Shown piece after piece: positions 1 to 8,573 of a DNA stretch of 64,000 bases. Within the stretch, counting starts at the first letter, position 1. Each line of letters begins with the position of its first letter. The DNA is from an uncultured bacterium (GTDB lineage Bacteria > Verrucomicrobiota > Kiritimatiellia > RFP12 > UBA1067): the NCBI GenBank assembly GCA_902799955.1, contig CADCCQ010000005.1:1-64000 (forward strand). Direction: 5' to 3'. The translations under genes and the position numbers were made by a program. The notes beneath the pieces were generated by a model. It was not told where the DNA came from. It saw only the letters and a list, made by a program, of their open reading frames with translations, and made no database searches.

Positions 1-1388
1 GCGCCGTGCGCCGCCATCGCGCGCGCCGCCTCGGCGCACCCGCCGGCGACCTGGATAACCTCGCCGTCGCCCGGCATCACGTAGCAGCTAGTCACGACGT
101 GGTCCAGGAACTCGCGGTCGTGCGAGACGAGGAGCACCGTCCCGGAATACGACATCAGCTGCTCCTCGAGAAGCTCAAGCGTCTCGATGTCCAGGTCGTT
201 CGTCGGCTCGTCAAGCACAAGCAGGTTACCGGGGTCCATGAAGCGCTTGGCGAGGACGAGCCGTGCGCGCTCGCCGCCGGAGAGCGCGCGCACGGGCGAG
301 CGCGACCGCTCGGGCGTGAAGAGGAAGTCCTGGAGGTACGCATAGACGTGCTTGCGCACGCCGGCGACCGTCACCTCGTCGCGGTCCTCCGCGATGTTCG
401 CGAGGACGGACTTGTCCGGGTCCAGCGTGCCGCGAAGCTGGTCGAGGTACGCAACCGAGACGCGCGTCCCCAGCTCGACGGACCCGGCCTGCGGCGCGAG
501 GCGTCCGGTGAGGACGTTGAGGAGCGTCGTCTTCCCGCTTCCGTTGCCGCCGACGATCCCGATTCGCTCACCCCGCAGTATCTTCGCCGTGAAGTCCCCT
601 ATCACCGGCGCGTCGGCGCCGGGGTACGCGAACGAGACGCCGGTCGCCTTGACGACGATCCTGCCGCTCGTCTCGCCGGAGGAGATGGTGAACGAGCTCG
701 TGCCGACCGCGGCACGGCGCGCGGCAAACTCCTCGCGGAGCTTAAGGAGCGCCGCGACGCGCCCTTCGTTGCGCGTGGTGCGCGCCTTGACGCCCCTGCG
801 TATCCACGCCTCCTCCTGCGCGAGCTTCTTAGACTTCCTCTCCCAGTAGACCGCCTCGTCGGAGAGGAGGTCCGCCTTGCGCCTGAGAAACGTCGCGTAG
901 TCGCAGTTCCACCCTGCGAGCTCCCCGCGGTCGAGGTCGAGTATGCGCATGGCGACGCGCTTCAGGAACGCGCGGTCGTGGGTGACGAAGAGAACCGCGC
1001 CGCGGAAGCGCCTCAGCGCGCCCTCCAGCCACTCTATCGCGGCGATGTCAAGATGGTTCGTCGGCTCGTCCAGGAGCAGCAGGTCGGGGTTGGAGACGAT
1101 CGCCTCCTCTAGCTGGCGGCGGCGCATCTGTCCGCCCGAGAGCGCGGCGTCCTGGGCCTCGCCGACCTCCTGCCCGACATACGCGACGGTCAGGCCCTTG
1201 GACCGGACGACCTCGCCGTCGTCGGGCTCCAGCCGCCCGGCGAGGAGCTTCAGGAGCGTCGACTTCCCCTCTCCGTTGCGCCCCGTGACGGCGGCGCGCT
1301 CTCCCTTCTCGATGGAGATCGAGACGCAGTCCAGCACCGGCGGCCCGCCGAAGCGCACCGTAACCTCCCTAAGCGTCACCAGCGCCAT
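1..1388 (-). CDS. ABC-F family ATPase (Uup/EttA type), 3' end cut by window
   Basis: This is a soluble duplicated ABC ATPase of the ABC-F class, which acts on ribosomes rather than in transport. Starting at the ATG at 1388 the frame reads MALVTLREVTVRFGG and stays open to base 1. The first ATPase domain shows Walker A GRNGEGKST, signature LSGGQMRRR and Walker B LLLLDEPTNHLD. A charged linker (about residues 180-240) follows, then a second domain with GGNGSGKTT, LSGGERARL and LLVLDEPTNDLD. No membrane segments are present. About 462 codons are visible, so only a C-terminal extension is likely missing. The next upstream gene (BaiN type) ends 16 nt before it, so the two are probably co-transcribed. 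Family assignment is firm; the exact subfamily is not resolved. Confidence 0.9.
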   Translation of the reverse strand, partial: MALVTLREVTVRFGGPPVLDCVSISIEKGERAAVTGRNGEGKSTLLKLLAGRLEPDDGEVVRSKGLTVAYVGQEVGEAQDAALSGGQMRRRQLEEAIVSNPDLLLLDEPTNHLDIAAIEWLEGALRRFRGAVLFVTHDRAFLKRVAMRILDLDRGELAGWNCDYATFLRRKADLLSDEAVYWERKSKKLAQEEAWIRRGVKARTTRNEGRVAALLKLREEFAARRAAVGTSSFTISSGETSGRIVVKATGVSFAYPGADAPVIGDFTAKILRGERIGIVGGNGSGKTTLLNVLTGRLAPQAGSVELGTRVSVAYLDQLRGTLDPDKSVLANIAEDRDEVTVAGVRKHVYAYLQDFLFTPERSRSPVRALSGGERARLVLAKRFMDPGNLLVLDEPTNDLDIETLELLEEQLMSYSGTVLLVSHDREFLDHVVTSCYVMPGDGEVIQVAGGCAEAARAMAAHG

Positions 1389-1404
1389 GCCGTCACCGCC
1401 TTTC

Positions 1405-2463
1405 CTATCCCTGCTTGCTGCGGACGCTCCTCACCGCCAGGTTTGCGGTGGCGAAGGCGAGCGTCAGGTTGTAGCCGCCGGTCGGCCCGTCGATGTCGAG
1501 GACCTCTCCGGCGAAGTAAAGCCCCGGGACCCTGCGCGACTCCATCGTGTCCGGGTCGATCTCGTCGAGCGCGACGCCTCCCATCGTGACGATCGCCTCC
1601 TTGAGCGGACGCATTGCAGGGCGCTTCACGAGCCAGCTCCCCTCCGGGGTGTCCATCCTCAGCGCGAACGACCTTATGCCTTGCCGCGCCGCGTACCGCG
1701 TGCAGTTGTATACCGCCGCGCCCGAGACGCCCCAGGGCTCGACCTCGACCTCGCCGGCGGCGTGGAAGACCTCCCTGCCGTCGACTAGAAGCGCGGCGGT
1801 GGCGCCCTGCTCGAATCGCGCGCCCGCCATCGCAAGGATCGCGGGCTCGTTCGTCTCGCAGCCCACGAGCCCCGCGCGAAGCGGCTCGACGCGGAGCCCG
1901 AGCCGCCGCGCGAACTCCTGTCCGTCGCCGACCGACCCAGTCTTGGGAAACGACGCGCCGCCCGTCGCAAGGAGGACGTTCCGCGCCCAGAGCGTGAAGT
2001 TCCGCGTCGCGACTATGAAGCCGTTCTTCACCGGCTGGAGGTCCGTGACGGGGCAGTTCGTCAGGAGCGGGACGGATGCGTCGCGAAGCTGGTCCCCGAA
2101 GACGTGGACGACGTCGGCGGCGTTGCCGCTTGCCGGGAAGAGGCGGCCGTCGACCATGCGCTTGAGCCTGAGCCCGCGGGCCTTGAACCCGGCGGCGACC
2201 ATGGAGGGCGGGCACTCGCGCAGAGCCGTCGCGGCGAACGAGGCGACCGGCTCGCCGATGTCCGCGAGCATCCGCTCCGGCGTTATGTCCTTCGTGAAGT
2301 TGCAGCGTCCGTTAGCCGTCATCAGCATCTTCGAGCCGATGCGCGCCTTGCGCTCCAGGACCAGGCAGCCGATGCCCCGCGACGAGGCGACCGACGCGGC
2401 GAAGAGTCCGGCCGCGCCACCGCCGACGATGGCAAGGGGAACTGGTCTGTGAGTCAATGCCAT
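1405..2463 (-). CDS. BaiN/HI0933 (YhiN) family NAD(P)/FAD-dependent flavoprotein
   Basis: A 352-residue flavoprotein of the HI0933/BaiN/RdsA family. The N-terminus has the FAD dinucleotide-binding motif VGGGAAGLFAA, followed by the family signatures MLMTANGRCNFT and LLATGGASFPKTGS. The C-terminal GLYFAGEVLDIDGPTGGYN closes the FAD site. Members are cytosolic oxidoreductases; BaiN was linked to bile-acid dehydroxylation, but most members have no proven substrate. At 352 residues it is somewhat shorter than the usual ~400. An open frame extends upstream of 2463, but that region is antisense-type reading of the neighbour and has no homology; the ATG at 2463 directly precedes the FAD motif. Confidence 0.88.
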   Translation of the reverse strand: MALTHRPVPLAIVGGGAAGLFAASVASSRGIGCLVLERKARIGSKMLMTANGRCNFTKDITPERMLADIGEPVASFAATALRECPPSMVAAGFKARGLRLKRMVDGRLFPASGNAADVVHVFGDQLRDASVPLLTNCPVTDLQPVKNGFIVATRNFTLWARNVLLATGGASFPKTGSVGDGQEFARRLGLRVEPLRAGLVGCETNEPAILAMAGARFEQGATAALLVDGREVFHAAGEVEVEPWGVSGAAVYNCTRYAARQGIRSFALRMDTPEGSWLVKRPAMRPLKEAIVTMGGVALDEIDPDTMESRRVPGLYFAGEVLDIDGPTGGYNLTLAFATANLAVRSVRSKQG

Positions 2464-2477
2464 GTCCTTGCGCCCCC

Positions 2478-3461
2478 TCACCTGCCGACGTCGTATTCCA
2501 GCACCACGAAACCGTGAATCGAGCCAAAGCGCTCGGGGTCGTAGAGCGTCCACGCGACCTTGCCGTTCTCGTCGAACTCGACGATCTGCCAGCCGCGCTT
2601 GGAGTCCGCCGCGCCGTGCCCGGTCCAGTTCGCGACCAGGAGGTGTCCGTTCGGGAGCTCCTTCACCTCCGCGAAGAAGAAGCCCTTGCGTCCGTCCGCA
2701 GGCGGTGCCGACCACACCTTCTCCACATCGCCGCCTGCGGAGAACCTCACGGCCTCCGCCGAGTACCCGGCGCCGGTCCAGTAGCCCTTCCCGTCCAGCG
2801 TCGGTACGGCATGGTACATGTTGCGTCCGTGCGGCATCTTGAAGTGCTTCATCTCCGTGACCTCCATGTCGCGGTTCTCGCTGGGGATGCGGACGCGCGA
2901 GAACCCCTTCTCGTGGGCTATCAGCGCCTCCTCTCCGCCCGGGAGGAGCGTCATCGTGCGAGAGTTGAATATCCCGGTGCATGTATACGTGGCGACGAGC
3001 GCCCTCTCCTTGGAGAACCTGCGCAGCAGCACGGAGCGGGACTTGGGGTTCGTCTTGGTGCCGTACGGGTTGACGCTCGCGATGAAGCCGCCGTCCGGCA
3101 GCAGGCTGACCGAGGATATGCCGGCGAGCGAAGGGTGGCGGAACTCGTCGACGTCGCGGCGCTCGTCCATGTCTACGACCTTGAAGCCCTTCCGGCAGAC
3201 GTACCTGAAGCGCCCGATCTTCCCCGGCTCTGCCTTTCCGACGCGCTGGACGTCCCAGGTGGTCTTCTCGGCGTTGACGTAGAAGCACTTGGAAGGGTCG
3301 GTCGAATCGTAGTAGTGGATGCGCCCTCGGGACTCGTCGGACAGCACCAGCCGGCGCGCCGGCTCCTTTGCCGCCGCCGACAGCACGGCCATCGCCGCCG
3401 CCGCAACGGCAAGCGCACGACAACGACAGGGGCGTCCTGCCAGTTTTGCGAACTTATGCAT
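2478..3461 (-). CDS. Secreted protein of unknown function, beta-propeller-like
   Basis: A 327-residue exported protein. The ATG at 3461 is preferred over an in-frame upstream start at 3518 because GAAAGG lies about 10 nt before it and a hydrophobic signal peptide follows (ALAVAAAAMAVLSAAA). The mature part has repeated short beta-strand-like stretches (LVLSDESRGRIHYYD, SVSLLPDGGFIASVN, VKELPNGHLLVANWTG, WQIVEFDENGKVAWTL), typical of WD40/YVTN or DUF6528-like propellers that resemble arylsulfotransferase or SMP-30-like folds. No catalytic motif could be assigned. A good promoter lies just upstream at 3490-3518, so it starts a transcription unit with the BaiN and ABC-F genes. Confidence 0.75.
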   Translation of the reverse strand: MHKFAKLAGRPCRCRALAVAAAAMAVLSAAAKEPARRLVLSDESRGRIHYYDSTDPSKCFYVNAEKTTWDVQRVGKAEPGKIGRFRYVCRKGFKVVDMDERRDVDEFRHPSLAGISSVSLLPDGGFIASVNPYGTKTNPKSRSVLLRRFSKERALVATYTCTGIFNSRTMTLLPGGEEALIAHEKGFSRVRIPSENRDMEVTEMKHFKMPHGRNMYHAVPTLDGKGYWTGAGYSAEAVRFSAGGDVEKVWSAPPADGRKGFFFAEVKELPNGHLLVANWTGHGAADSKRGWQIVEFDENGKVAWTLYDPERFGSIHGFVVLEYDVGR

Positions 3462-3489
3462 TTTCGTATTCCTTTCAGATTCTAGAAGT

Positions 3490-3518
3490 ATTCTACCAGA
3501 ATGCTCAGGCAGTTTCAA
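3490..3518 (-). promoter_or_regulatory. Sigma70-type promoter of the secreted propeller-like gene
   Basis: On the minus strand: -35 TTGAAA (3513-3518), a 17-nt spacer ending in TGG, and -10 TAGAAT (3490-3495). The TGG before the -10 is the extended -10 signature shared by many promoters in this window. The start codon at 3461 is about 28 nt downstream, leaving room for the AAAGGA ribosome site. Confidence 0.75.
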
Positions 3519-3662
3519 GTGGGGCGCCGCAAATATCTTCGTTCAGACGAGCTGGCTGAGGAATGTGATTGCCGGGACGACTACAGGATTGTCATAGGCA
3601 AAACAATCAACGTCGGCATACTCCGCATCGAGAACGACCTATATCCCCATGGGAAATGTCAA
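3519..3662. other. Lower-GC intergenic stretch, possible gene remnant
   Basis: The DNA between the miaB end and the next promoter is visibly richer in A/T than its surroundings. A 31-codon minus-strand open frame (3543-3638) contains DNPVVVPAITFLSQLV and ends in TGA, but has no start codon and no recognised homologue. It could be the tail of a deleted gene or simply leader DNA. Confidence 0.3.
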
Positions 3663-3692
3663 CACCAAAACGGACATGTGTCCGCTTTGGTG
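3663..3692 (-). terminator. Long inverted repeat downstream of miaB, possible terminator
   Basis: The 30 bases form a nearly perfect hairpin: CACCAAA pairs with TTTGGTG, then one A/C mismatch, then CGGACA with TGTCCG around a two-base loop. It starts 28 nt after the miaB stop. The minus-strand sequence after it is not a clean U-tract, so factor-independent termination is uncertain; it could instead stabilise the 3' end or bind a protein. Confidence 0.45.
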
Positions 3693-3720
3693 GGACGGCT
3701 GGTGTGGCCATGAGACCTGT

Positions 3721-5046
3721 CTACTGCACTTCGCCTATCAGAGTCTGGGGATGGGCGTCGGCTATGCGGACGTTCACGAACGCCCCCTCGCGAGGCGCCG
3801 GCTCGCCCTCGGGCGCCTCCCATACGACGATCCTGTTGCCGCCGTCGCGCCCGGAGAGGCGAGATGCGTTGCGCTTGGACGGGCCCTCAACCATCACCTC
3901 GGCGACGGTGCCCACGAGCCGCCTGTTGCGCTCTAGCCCCCGTCTCTCCTGGTCCGCCAGGAGCACCTGGTTCCTGCGCTCCTTCTCCTCGGGCGGAACG
4001 TCGTCCGGCTTCGCCGCGCTGCGCGTCCCGGGGCGCGGGGAGTACTTGAATATGAAGGAGTTGTCGAACCCGGCCTCGTCCATCAGGCTGCGCGTCGCCT
4101 CGAAGTCCTCCTCGGTCTCGCCCGGGTAGCCGACGATGACGTCGGTCGTCACGGAAAGAGCGGGGTCGAGCGCGCGCATCCTGGCGACGGCGGCGAGGTA
4201 CTCCGCCCTCGTGTAGCGCCTGCCCATGTCGGCGAGGATCCTGTCGCTTCCCGACTGCACGGGCAGGTGGATGTGGCGGCACACCTGCGGGAACTCGCGG
4301 AACGCCCTCGCCAGCTCCTCCGTGCATCCACGCGGATGGGCGGAGGTGAACCGGATGCGCCTAATCCCGCCGATTCCCGCGATCGCCTCCAGAAGCCGCG
4401 GGAACGCCTCCGAATACCCGCCGGGGCTGGGGGCGTCCGACGCGCCCCATGCGGCGTTCGCGACGCCGTACCTCAGCACGCTCTGCCCGAGGAGGCACAC
4501 CTCCTTCACGCCGCGCGCGGCGAGCGCGCGGACCTCCGCGACGACCTCCCTGGCGGGGCGGGAGTATTCGTGGCCCCGGACGTCCGGGACTATGCAGTAG
4601 CTGCACCTGTTGTCGCAGCCGACGAGGATCGTGACGAACGCCTTGGCGCCTCCGGCGACGTGGGAGGAGAGCGCCTCGGACATTCCCTCCTCGCCAAGCT
4701 CCAGCCTCGGGAACCTGCCGTCGGCGACGATCTTCGGGATAAGTCCCGCGGCGCGCGGCCCGACGGCGAAGTCGAGCTTCGGCAGGCGGCTGAAGACGTC
4801 CGCGCCAAGCCTCTTCACGGCGCAGCCCATGAGGCCGGTGAGCTTCCCCGCCGCGATCAGGTTCCCTGCCTTGCCCACGGCCTTCTCCTCGGCCTTCTGG
4901 CGGACGGTGCAGCTGTTCACTATCACAAGCTCCGCGTCCTCCTCGCGGGAGACACGCTCGTGGCCCGCAGCGATCATCAACGCCTCTACGGCCTCGGAGT
5001 CGCGGACGTTCATCTGGCATCCGTAGGTGTGGACAAGAAACTTCAT
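3721..5046 (-). CDS. miaB: tRNA-2-methylthio-N6-dimethylallyladenosine synthase
   Basis: MiaB is a radical-SAM methylthiotransferase that adds 2-methylthio to N6-isopentenyladenosine at tRNA position 37. The 441-residue protein has the N-terminal UPF0004 domain with its three cluster-binding cysteines (YGCQMN, NSCTVR, GCAVKR). The radical-SAM motif CDNRCSYC is near residue 145, followed by the typical HLPVQSGSDRIL segment. A C-terminal TRAM domain starts near GTVAEVMVEG. Length matches the family. The ATG at 5046 overlaps the uvrB stop by four bases (ATGA), suggesting translational coupling. A paralogous methylthiotransferase, rimO, lies at 35949. Confidence 0.96.
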   Translation of the reverse strand: MKFLVHTYGCQMNVRDSEAVEALMIAAGHERVSREEDAELVIVNSCTVRQKAEEKAVGKAGNLIAAGKLTGLMGCAVKRLGADVFSRLPKLDFAVGPRAAGLIPKIVADGRFPRLELGEEGMSEALSSHVAGGAKAFVTILVGCDNRCSYCIVPDVRGHEYSRPAREVVAEVRALAARGVKEVCLLGQSVLRYGVANAAWGASDAPSPGGYSEAFPRLLEAIAGIGGIRRIRFTSAHPRGCTEELARAFREFPQVCRHIHLPVQSGSDRILADMGRRYTRAEYLAAVARMRALDPALSVTTDVIVGYPGETEEDFEATRSLMDEAGFDNSFIFKYSPRPGTRSAAKPDDVPPEEKERRNQVLLADQERRGLERNRRLVGTVAEVMVEGPSKRNASRLSGRDGGNRIVVWEAPEGEPAPREGAFVNVRIADAHPQTLIGEVQ

Positions 5047-7058
5047 TTACTCCCCCTGAGCTTCTTTATCTGGTCGCGGAGGTACGCGGCGCGCTCGAAC
5101 TCCAGCGCCTCGGCGGCCTCCAGCATCTCGCGCGTCATCTCGTCGAGGGCCGCCTCGACGTCGCCGCCGGACACCGCGCCGGGCGCGGCGGCGCCTGTCT
5201 TCGGCAGGCCCTTCGCCGAGGCGCGGAAGAGGTGCGTCGCCTCGTTCACCGGGCGCTTCACCGACTTCGGCACGATGCCGTGCTCCTCGTTGTACTTCAT
5301 CTGCCGCCTGCGGTGGTCCTTCGTGATCTTCAGGAGGTCGCGGATGGCGTCCGTCTTGTGGTCCGCGTAGAGGATGACGCGCCCCTTCTCGTGGCGCGCG
5401 GCGCGGCCCGCCGTCTGCACGAGCGACGTCGTGGAACGGAGGAAGCCCTCCTTGTCGGCGTCGAGTATCGCCACCAGCGCCACCTCCGGGAGGTCAAGCC
5501 CCTCGCGCAGGAGGTTTATGCCGACGAGGACGTCGAACTCTCCGCGCCTCAGCCGGCTCAGGATCTCCACGCGCTCTATCGCGTCGATGTCGCTGTGCAG
5601 GTACTCGACGCGGATCCCGGTCTCGTGGAGATACTGGGAGAGGTCCTCGGCGGAGCGCTTGGTGAGCGTCGTGACGAACACCCTGTCGCCGGCGGCGGCG
5701 ACCTTGCGGATCTCCTCCATGAGGTCGTCGATCTGCCCGTCGAGGGGGCGTATCTCCACCTCCGGGTCGAGGAGCCCCGTGGGCCTGATGACTTGCTCAG
5801 CGACGGTCCTGGACTCGCCGCGCTCGTAGTCGCCGGGCGTGGCGGAGCAGAACACGACCTCGTTGACGCGTCCGTTGAACTCGTCGAACGTCAGCGGGCG
5901 GTTGTCCTTCGCGCTTGGGAGGCGGAAGCCGTAGTCGACGAGCTTCTGCTTCCTCGCCTGGTCGCCGTTGTACATGGCGCGGATCTGCGGCACGGCGACG
6001 TGGCTCTCGTCCACTATCGTCAGGAAGCCCTCGGGGAAGTAGTCGAGCAGGCACTCCGGCGGGGAGCCTGGCGCACGGCCGGTGAGCGGGCGCGAGTAGT
6101 TCTCGATGCCGTTGCAGTACCCGAGCTCGCGCATCATCTCGATGTCGTACTCCGTGCGCTCCCTTATGCGCTGCGCCTCAAGGAGCTTTCCCTTCGACTC
6201 GAAGTATTTGAGCCTCTCCGCCAGCTCCTCCTCTATGCGGGCGAACGCGGCCTCCATCTTGTCCTTGCCCATCACGAACTGCTTCGCCGGGGTTATGACG
6301 GCCGAGGGCATGGAGACGCCGCACTTCCCCGTCACGGGGTCGAGCTCCCTGATGGAGTCCACCTCGTCGCCGAAGAACTCCACGCGCACCGCCTTCGTCT
6401 CGTACGCGGGGAAAATGTCGACCACGTCGCCCCTCACGCGGAAGACGCCCGGGACGAAGTCGAAGTCGTTCCTCTGGTACTGCGCCTCGACGAGGCGGTT
6501 CAGGAGGGCCGTGCGCGGCGTCTCGGCGCCTGCGACGACCTTCACCGCCAGGTCGCGGTACTCGTCGCTCTCGCCGAGGCCGTATATGCAGCTGACGGAC
6601 GACACGACGACGACGTCGCGGCGGGCGATGAGCGCGTTCGTGGCGGCGAGGCGGTAGCGCTCGATCTCCTCGTTCACAGAGGCGTCCTTCTCGATGTAGG
6701 TGTCCGTCTGCGGGATGTACGCCTCCGGCTGGTAGTAGTCGTAGTACGATATGAAGTACTCGACGGCGTTCTCGGGGAAGAAGCCCTTCAGCTCGGAGTA
6801 GAGCTGCGCGGCGAGCGTCTTGTTGTGGGAGAGGACGAGCGTCGGGCGCCCCCACGCGGCGATGAGGTTCGCCATGGTGAACGTCTTGCCGCTTCCGGTG
6901 ACGCCCTTGAGGACGAGACGCCGCTCGCCGCGCCTCAGCGCCGCGAGGAGGTCGGCTATCGCCTCCGGCTGGTCGCCCGTCGGCTTGAAGGCGCTCCTGA
7001 GCCTGAACCCGGCGTCCCCCGCGCTGCGCTCAGAAGTCATACCAGATGTCGAACCCAT
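5043..7058 (-). CDS. uvrB: Excinuclease ABC subunit B
   Basis: UvrB is the damage-verification helicase of nucleotide excision repair. The 671-residue frame has the N-terminal FKPTGDQPEAI motif, Walker A TGSGKT and the beta-hairpin ISYYDYYQPEAYIPQTDTY. The helicase motifs include the DEXH-box TIVDESHV, TAGRAARH marks motif VI, and a C-terminal UVR domain (EMLEAAEALEFERAAYLRD) binds UvrC. Two starts are possible: 7058 (ATGGGT) or 7040 (ATGACT, giving MTSERSAGDAG). Neither has a clear ribosome site, and both overlap the end of the DUF2490 gene. Its ATGA overlap with miaB points to one mRNA. Confidence 0.96.
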   Translation of the reverse strand: MGSTSGMTSERSAGDAGFRLRSAFKPTGDQPEAIADLLAALRRGERRLVLKGVTGSGKTFTMANLIAAWGRPTLVLSHNKTLAAQLYSELKGFFPENAVEYFISYYDYYQPEAYIPQTDTYIEKDASVNEEIERYRLAATNALIARRDVVVVSSVSCIYGLGESDEYRDLAVKVVAGAETPRTALLNRLVEAQYQRNDFDFVPGVFRVRGDVVDIFPAYETKAVRVEFFGDEVDSIRELDPVTGKCGVSMPSAVITPAKQFVMGKDKMEAAFARIEEELAERLKYFESKGKLLEAQRIRERTEYDIEMMRELGYCNGIENYSRPLTGRAPGSPPECLLDYFPEGFLTIVDESHVAVPQIRAMYNGDQARKQKLVDYGFRLPSAKDNRPLTFDEFNGRVNEVVFCSATPGDYERGESRTVAEQVIRPTGLLDPEVEIRPLDGQIDDLMEEIRKVAAAGDRVFVTTLTKRSAEDLSQYLHETGIRVEYLHSDIDAIERVEILSRLRRGEFDVLVGINLLREGLDLPEVALVAILDADKEGFLRSTTSLVQTAGRAARHEKGRVILYADHKTDAIRDLLKITKDHRRRQMKYNEEHGIVPKSVKRPVNEATHLFRASAKGLPKTGAAAPGAVSGGDVEAALDEMTREMLEAAEALEFERAAYLRDQIKKLRGSK

Positions 7059-7698
7059 AGACGTTTAGCGGATCCCAGTCCCTCGCCCCGTTCGAGACGA
7101 AGTGGAACGCCATGAAGTACATGGCGCACTTCAGCCTCGGCTCGGACGGCCACGGGACGAACGTGAACCCCACCTGCGAGCGCATGCAGTCGAACACTTC
7201 GGACGAGCTGATGCCGGACTTGTCGGAGAAGAACACCTCCACGCTGGTGTAGGGCGAGATGGCGTAGTCCGTGACGCTCCAGCTCGTCGCGAGCTGGAAG
7301 CGCTCGCGGTAGCGCATGTTCGGCTGGACATGCGACCTGTCGCGGTACTCGAAGCGCGAACGGTGGCTGAACCTGAGCGTCCAGAACTCCGGCGCGTAGA
7401 GGCAGATGTCGGCCGTGGGGCGCTGTTCAGTGACAAGATGCCCGGATGCGCCGCGTTCGCGGACGATGCGGTGCCCAGCGTGCACGCTGACGTAGTCGCA
7501 GAACATGTACCCCGCCGACATGTAGGTCTCCTCGTCCATCAGCTTCGAGTTGTCGAACTCGACCTCCTGGTCGAAGTGCAGCATCACGCCGTTGTCCCAA
7601 GGGGAGGCGTTGACGGCGTAGTTGAGCCACAGCTGGTCGTCGCGCGCATGCGCGAACGCGGCGGCCGCCAGCACGAAGGCGAGCAGGGTCCTTTTCAT
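7030..7698 (-). CDS. DUF2490 family secreted/outer-membrane protein
   Basis: A 222-residue protein with a cleavable signal peptide (MKRTLLAFVLAAAAFAHA). The body alternates charged and aromatic beta-strand segments (VMLHFDQEVEFDN, FWTLRFSHRSRFEYRDR, MRYRERFQLATSW) and ends in an aromatic residue (GFDIWYDF). This is the DUF2490 pattern, thought to be a small outer-membrane beta-barrel of unknown role. The ATG at 7698 is chosen because the signal peptide begins there; the longer open frame upstream belongs to the neighbouring gene in another frame. It lies 8 nt after the OppD-like gene and overlaps the uvrB start. Confidence 0.8.
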   Translation of the reverse strand: MKRTLLAFVLAAAAFAHARDDQLWLNYAVNASPWDNGVMLHFDQEVEFDNSKLMDEETYMSAGYMFCDYVSVHAGHRIVRERGASGHLVTEQRPTADICLYAPEFWTLRFSHRSRFEYRDRSHVQPNMRYRERFQLATSWSVTDYAISPYTSVEVFFSDKSGISSSEVFDCMRSQVGFTFVPWPSEPRLKCAMYFMAFHFVSNGARDWDPLNVYGFDIWYDF

Positions 7699-7706
7699 CG
7701 CCGCGC

Positions 7707-8573
7707 TCAAGAGGCCATCTCCGGACATGGGGGTGAGAATTCCGGCGAAGAGCACGACGGCCTCGCGACGGGGCAGCGCGGGTGGAAGGCGCACCCCGCG
7801 GGCCAGTCCGTCGGCGGGGGGACAGTCCCCGGGATGTCTGCGAGCGGGGCGTCCCGGGGCGCGTCCAGCCGCGGCACGGCTGCGAGAAGCCCCTTGGTAT
7901 ACGGGTGGCGCGGGTTCTCGAGGACCTCGCGGACGTTGCCGCGCTCCACGATTTCCCCGGCGTACATGACGTTCACGAAGTCGGCGTACTCGGCGACTAG
8001 CCCGAGGTTGTGGGTTATGAGCAGGACTGCGAAGCCGCGCTCCCCGGCGACGCGGAAGATGAGGTCGAGGACCTCCTTCTGGGTCGTGACGTCGAGGGCG
8101 GTCGTCGGCTCGTCCGCGACAAGCAGCGCGGGGTCTGCGGCAAGCGCCATCGCGATCATCACGCGCTGCTGCTGCCCGCCCGAGAGCTCGCACGGGTACT
8201 TGCGCGCCGTGGACTCCGGCAGCGCGACGGCGGAGAGCAGCTCCGCGATGCGGCGGCGCCTGGCGGCGGACGCCATCCTGGCGTGGATGGCCTCGTCTAT
8301 CTGGCGGCCGCAGCGCATGACGGGGTTCAGCGACTGCATCGGGTTCTGGAACACATAGGAGATCCGGGGCGAGCCGAGAATCTCGCCGGATATCTCGGCG
8401 CGGTCAACGAGGCCGCCGAGCGAAAGCGCAGTCAGCGACTTGCCGCAGCCGGACTCGCCTACGAGCGCGGTCCTGGAGCCCTCCGCGACGGAGAAGGAGA
8501 CGTCCCTCACCGGGACGGACAGCTTCCCGTCGACCCTGAAGGCGATCCTGAGCCCCTTGACCTCCAGCAGCAA
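7707..8573 (-). CDS. Oligopeptide/dipeptide ABC transporter ATP-binding protein (OppD/DppD type)
   Basis: A 288-residue importer ATPase with Walker A GESGCGKS, Q-loop VFQNPMQSLNP, signature LSGGQQQRV and Walker B LLVADEPTTALD. The C-terminal family element CAFHPRCPVARPSC carries the cysteines that coordinate a metal or Fe-S cluster in OppD/DppD proteins. It would power uptake of peptides or similar small solutes. The start appears to be TTG at 8573, giving the canonical LLEVKGL beginning. No permease or OppF partner is adjacent; a substrate-binding protein lies far away at 48036. The start overlaps the preceding reading frame by 67 bases, which is unusual. Confidence 0.88.
   Translation of the reverse strand: MLLEVKGLRIAFRVDGKLSVPVRDVSFSVAEGSRTALVGESGCGKSLTALSLGGLVDRAEISGEILGSPRISYVFQNPMQSLNPVMRCGRQIDEAIHARMASAARRRRIAELLSAVALPESTARKYPCELSGGQQQRVMIAMALAADPALLVADEPTTALDVTTQKEVLDLIFRVAGERGFAVLLITHNLGLVAEYADFVNVMYAGEIVERGNVREVLENPRHPYTKGLLAAVPRLDAPRDAPLADIPGTVPPPTDWPAGCAFHPRCPVARPSCSSPEFSPPCPEMAS

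Noticed and set aside
5232..7115. Plus-strand open frame of 627 codons opposite uvrB
   Set aside because: Composition is biased (Leu/Val/Arg/Asp) and the minus strand encodes a full UvrB with all motifs.
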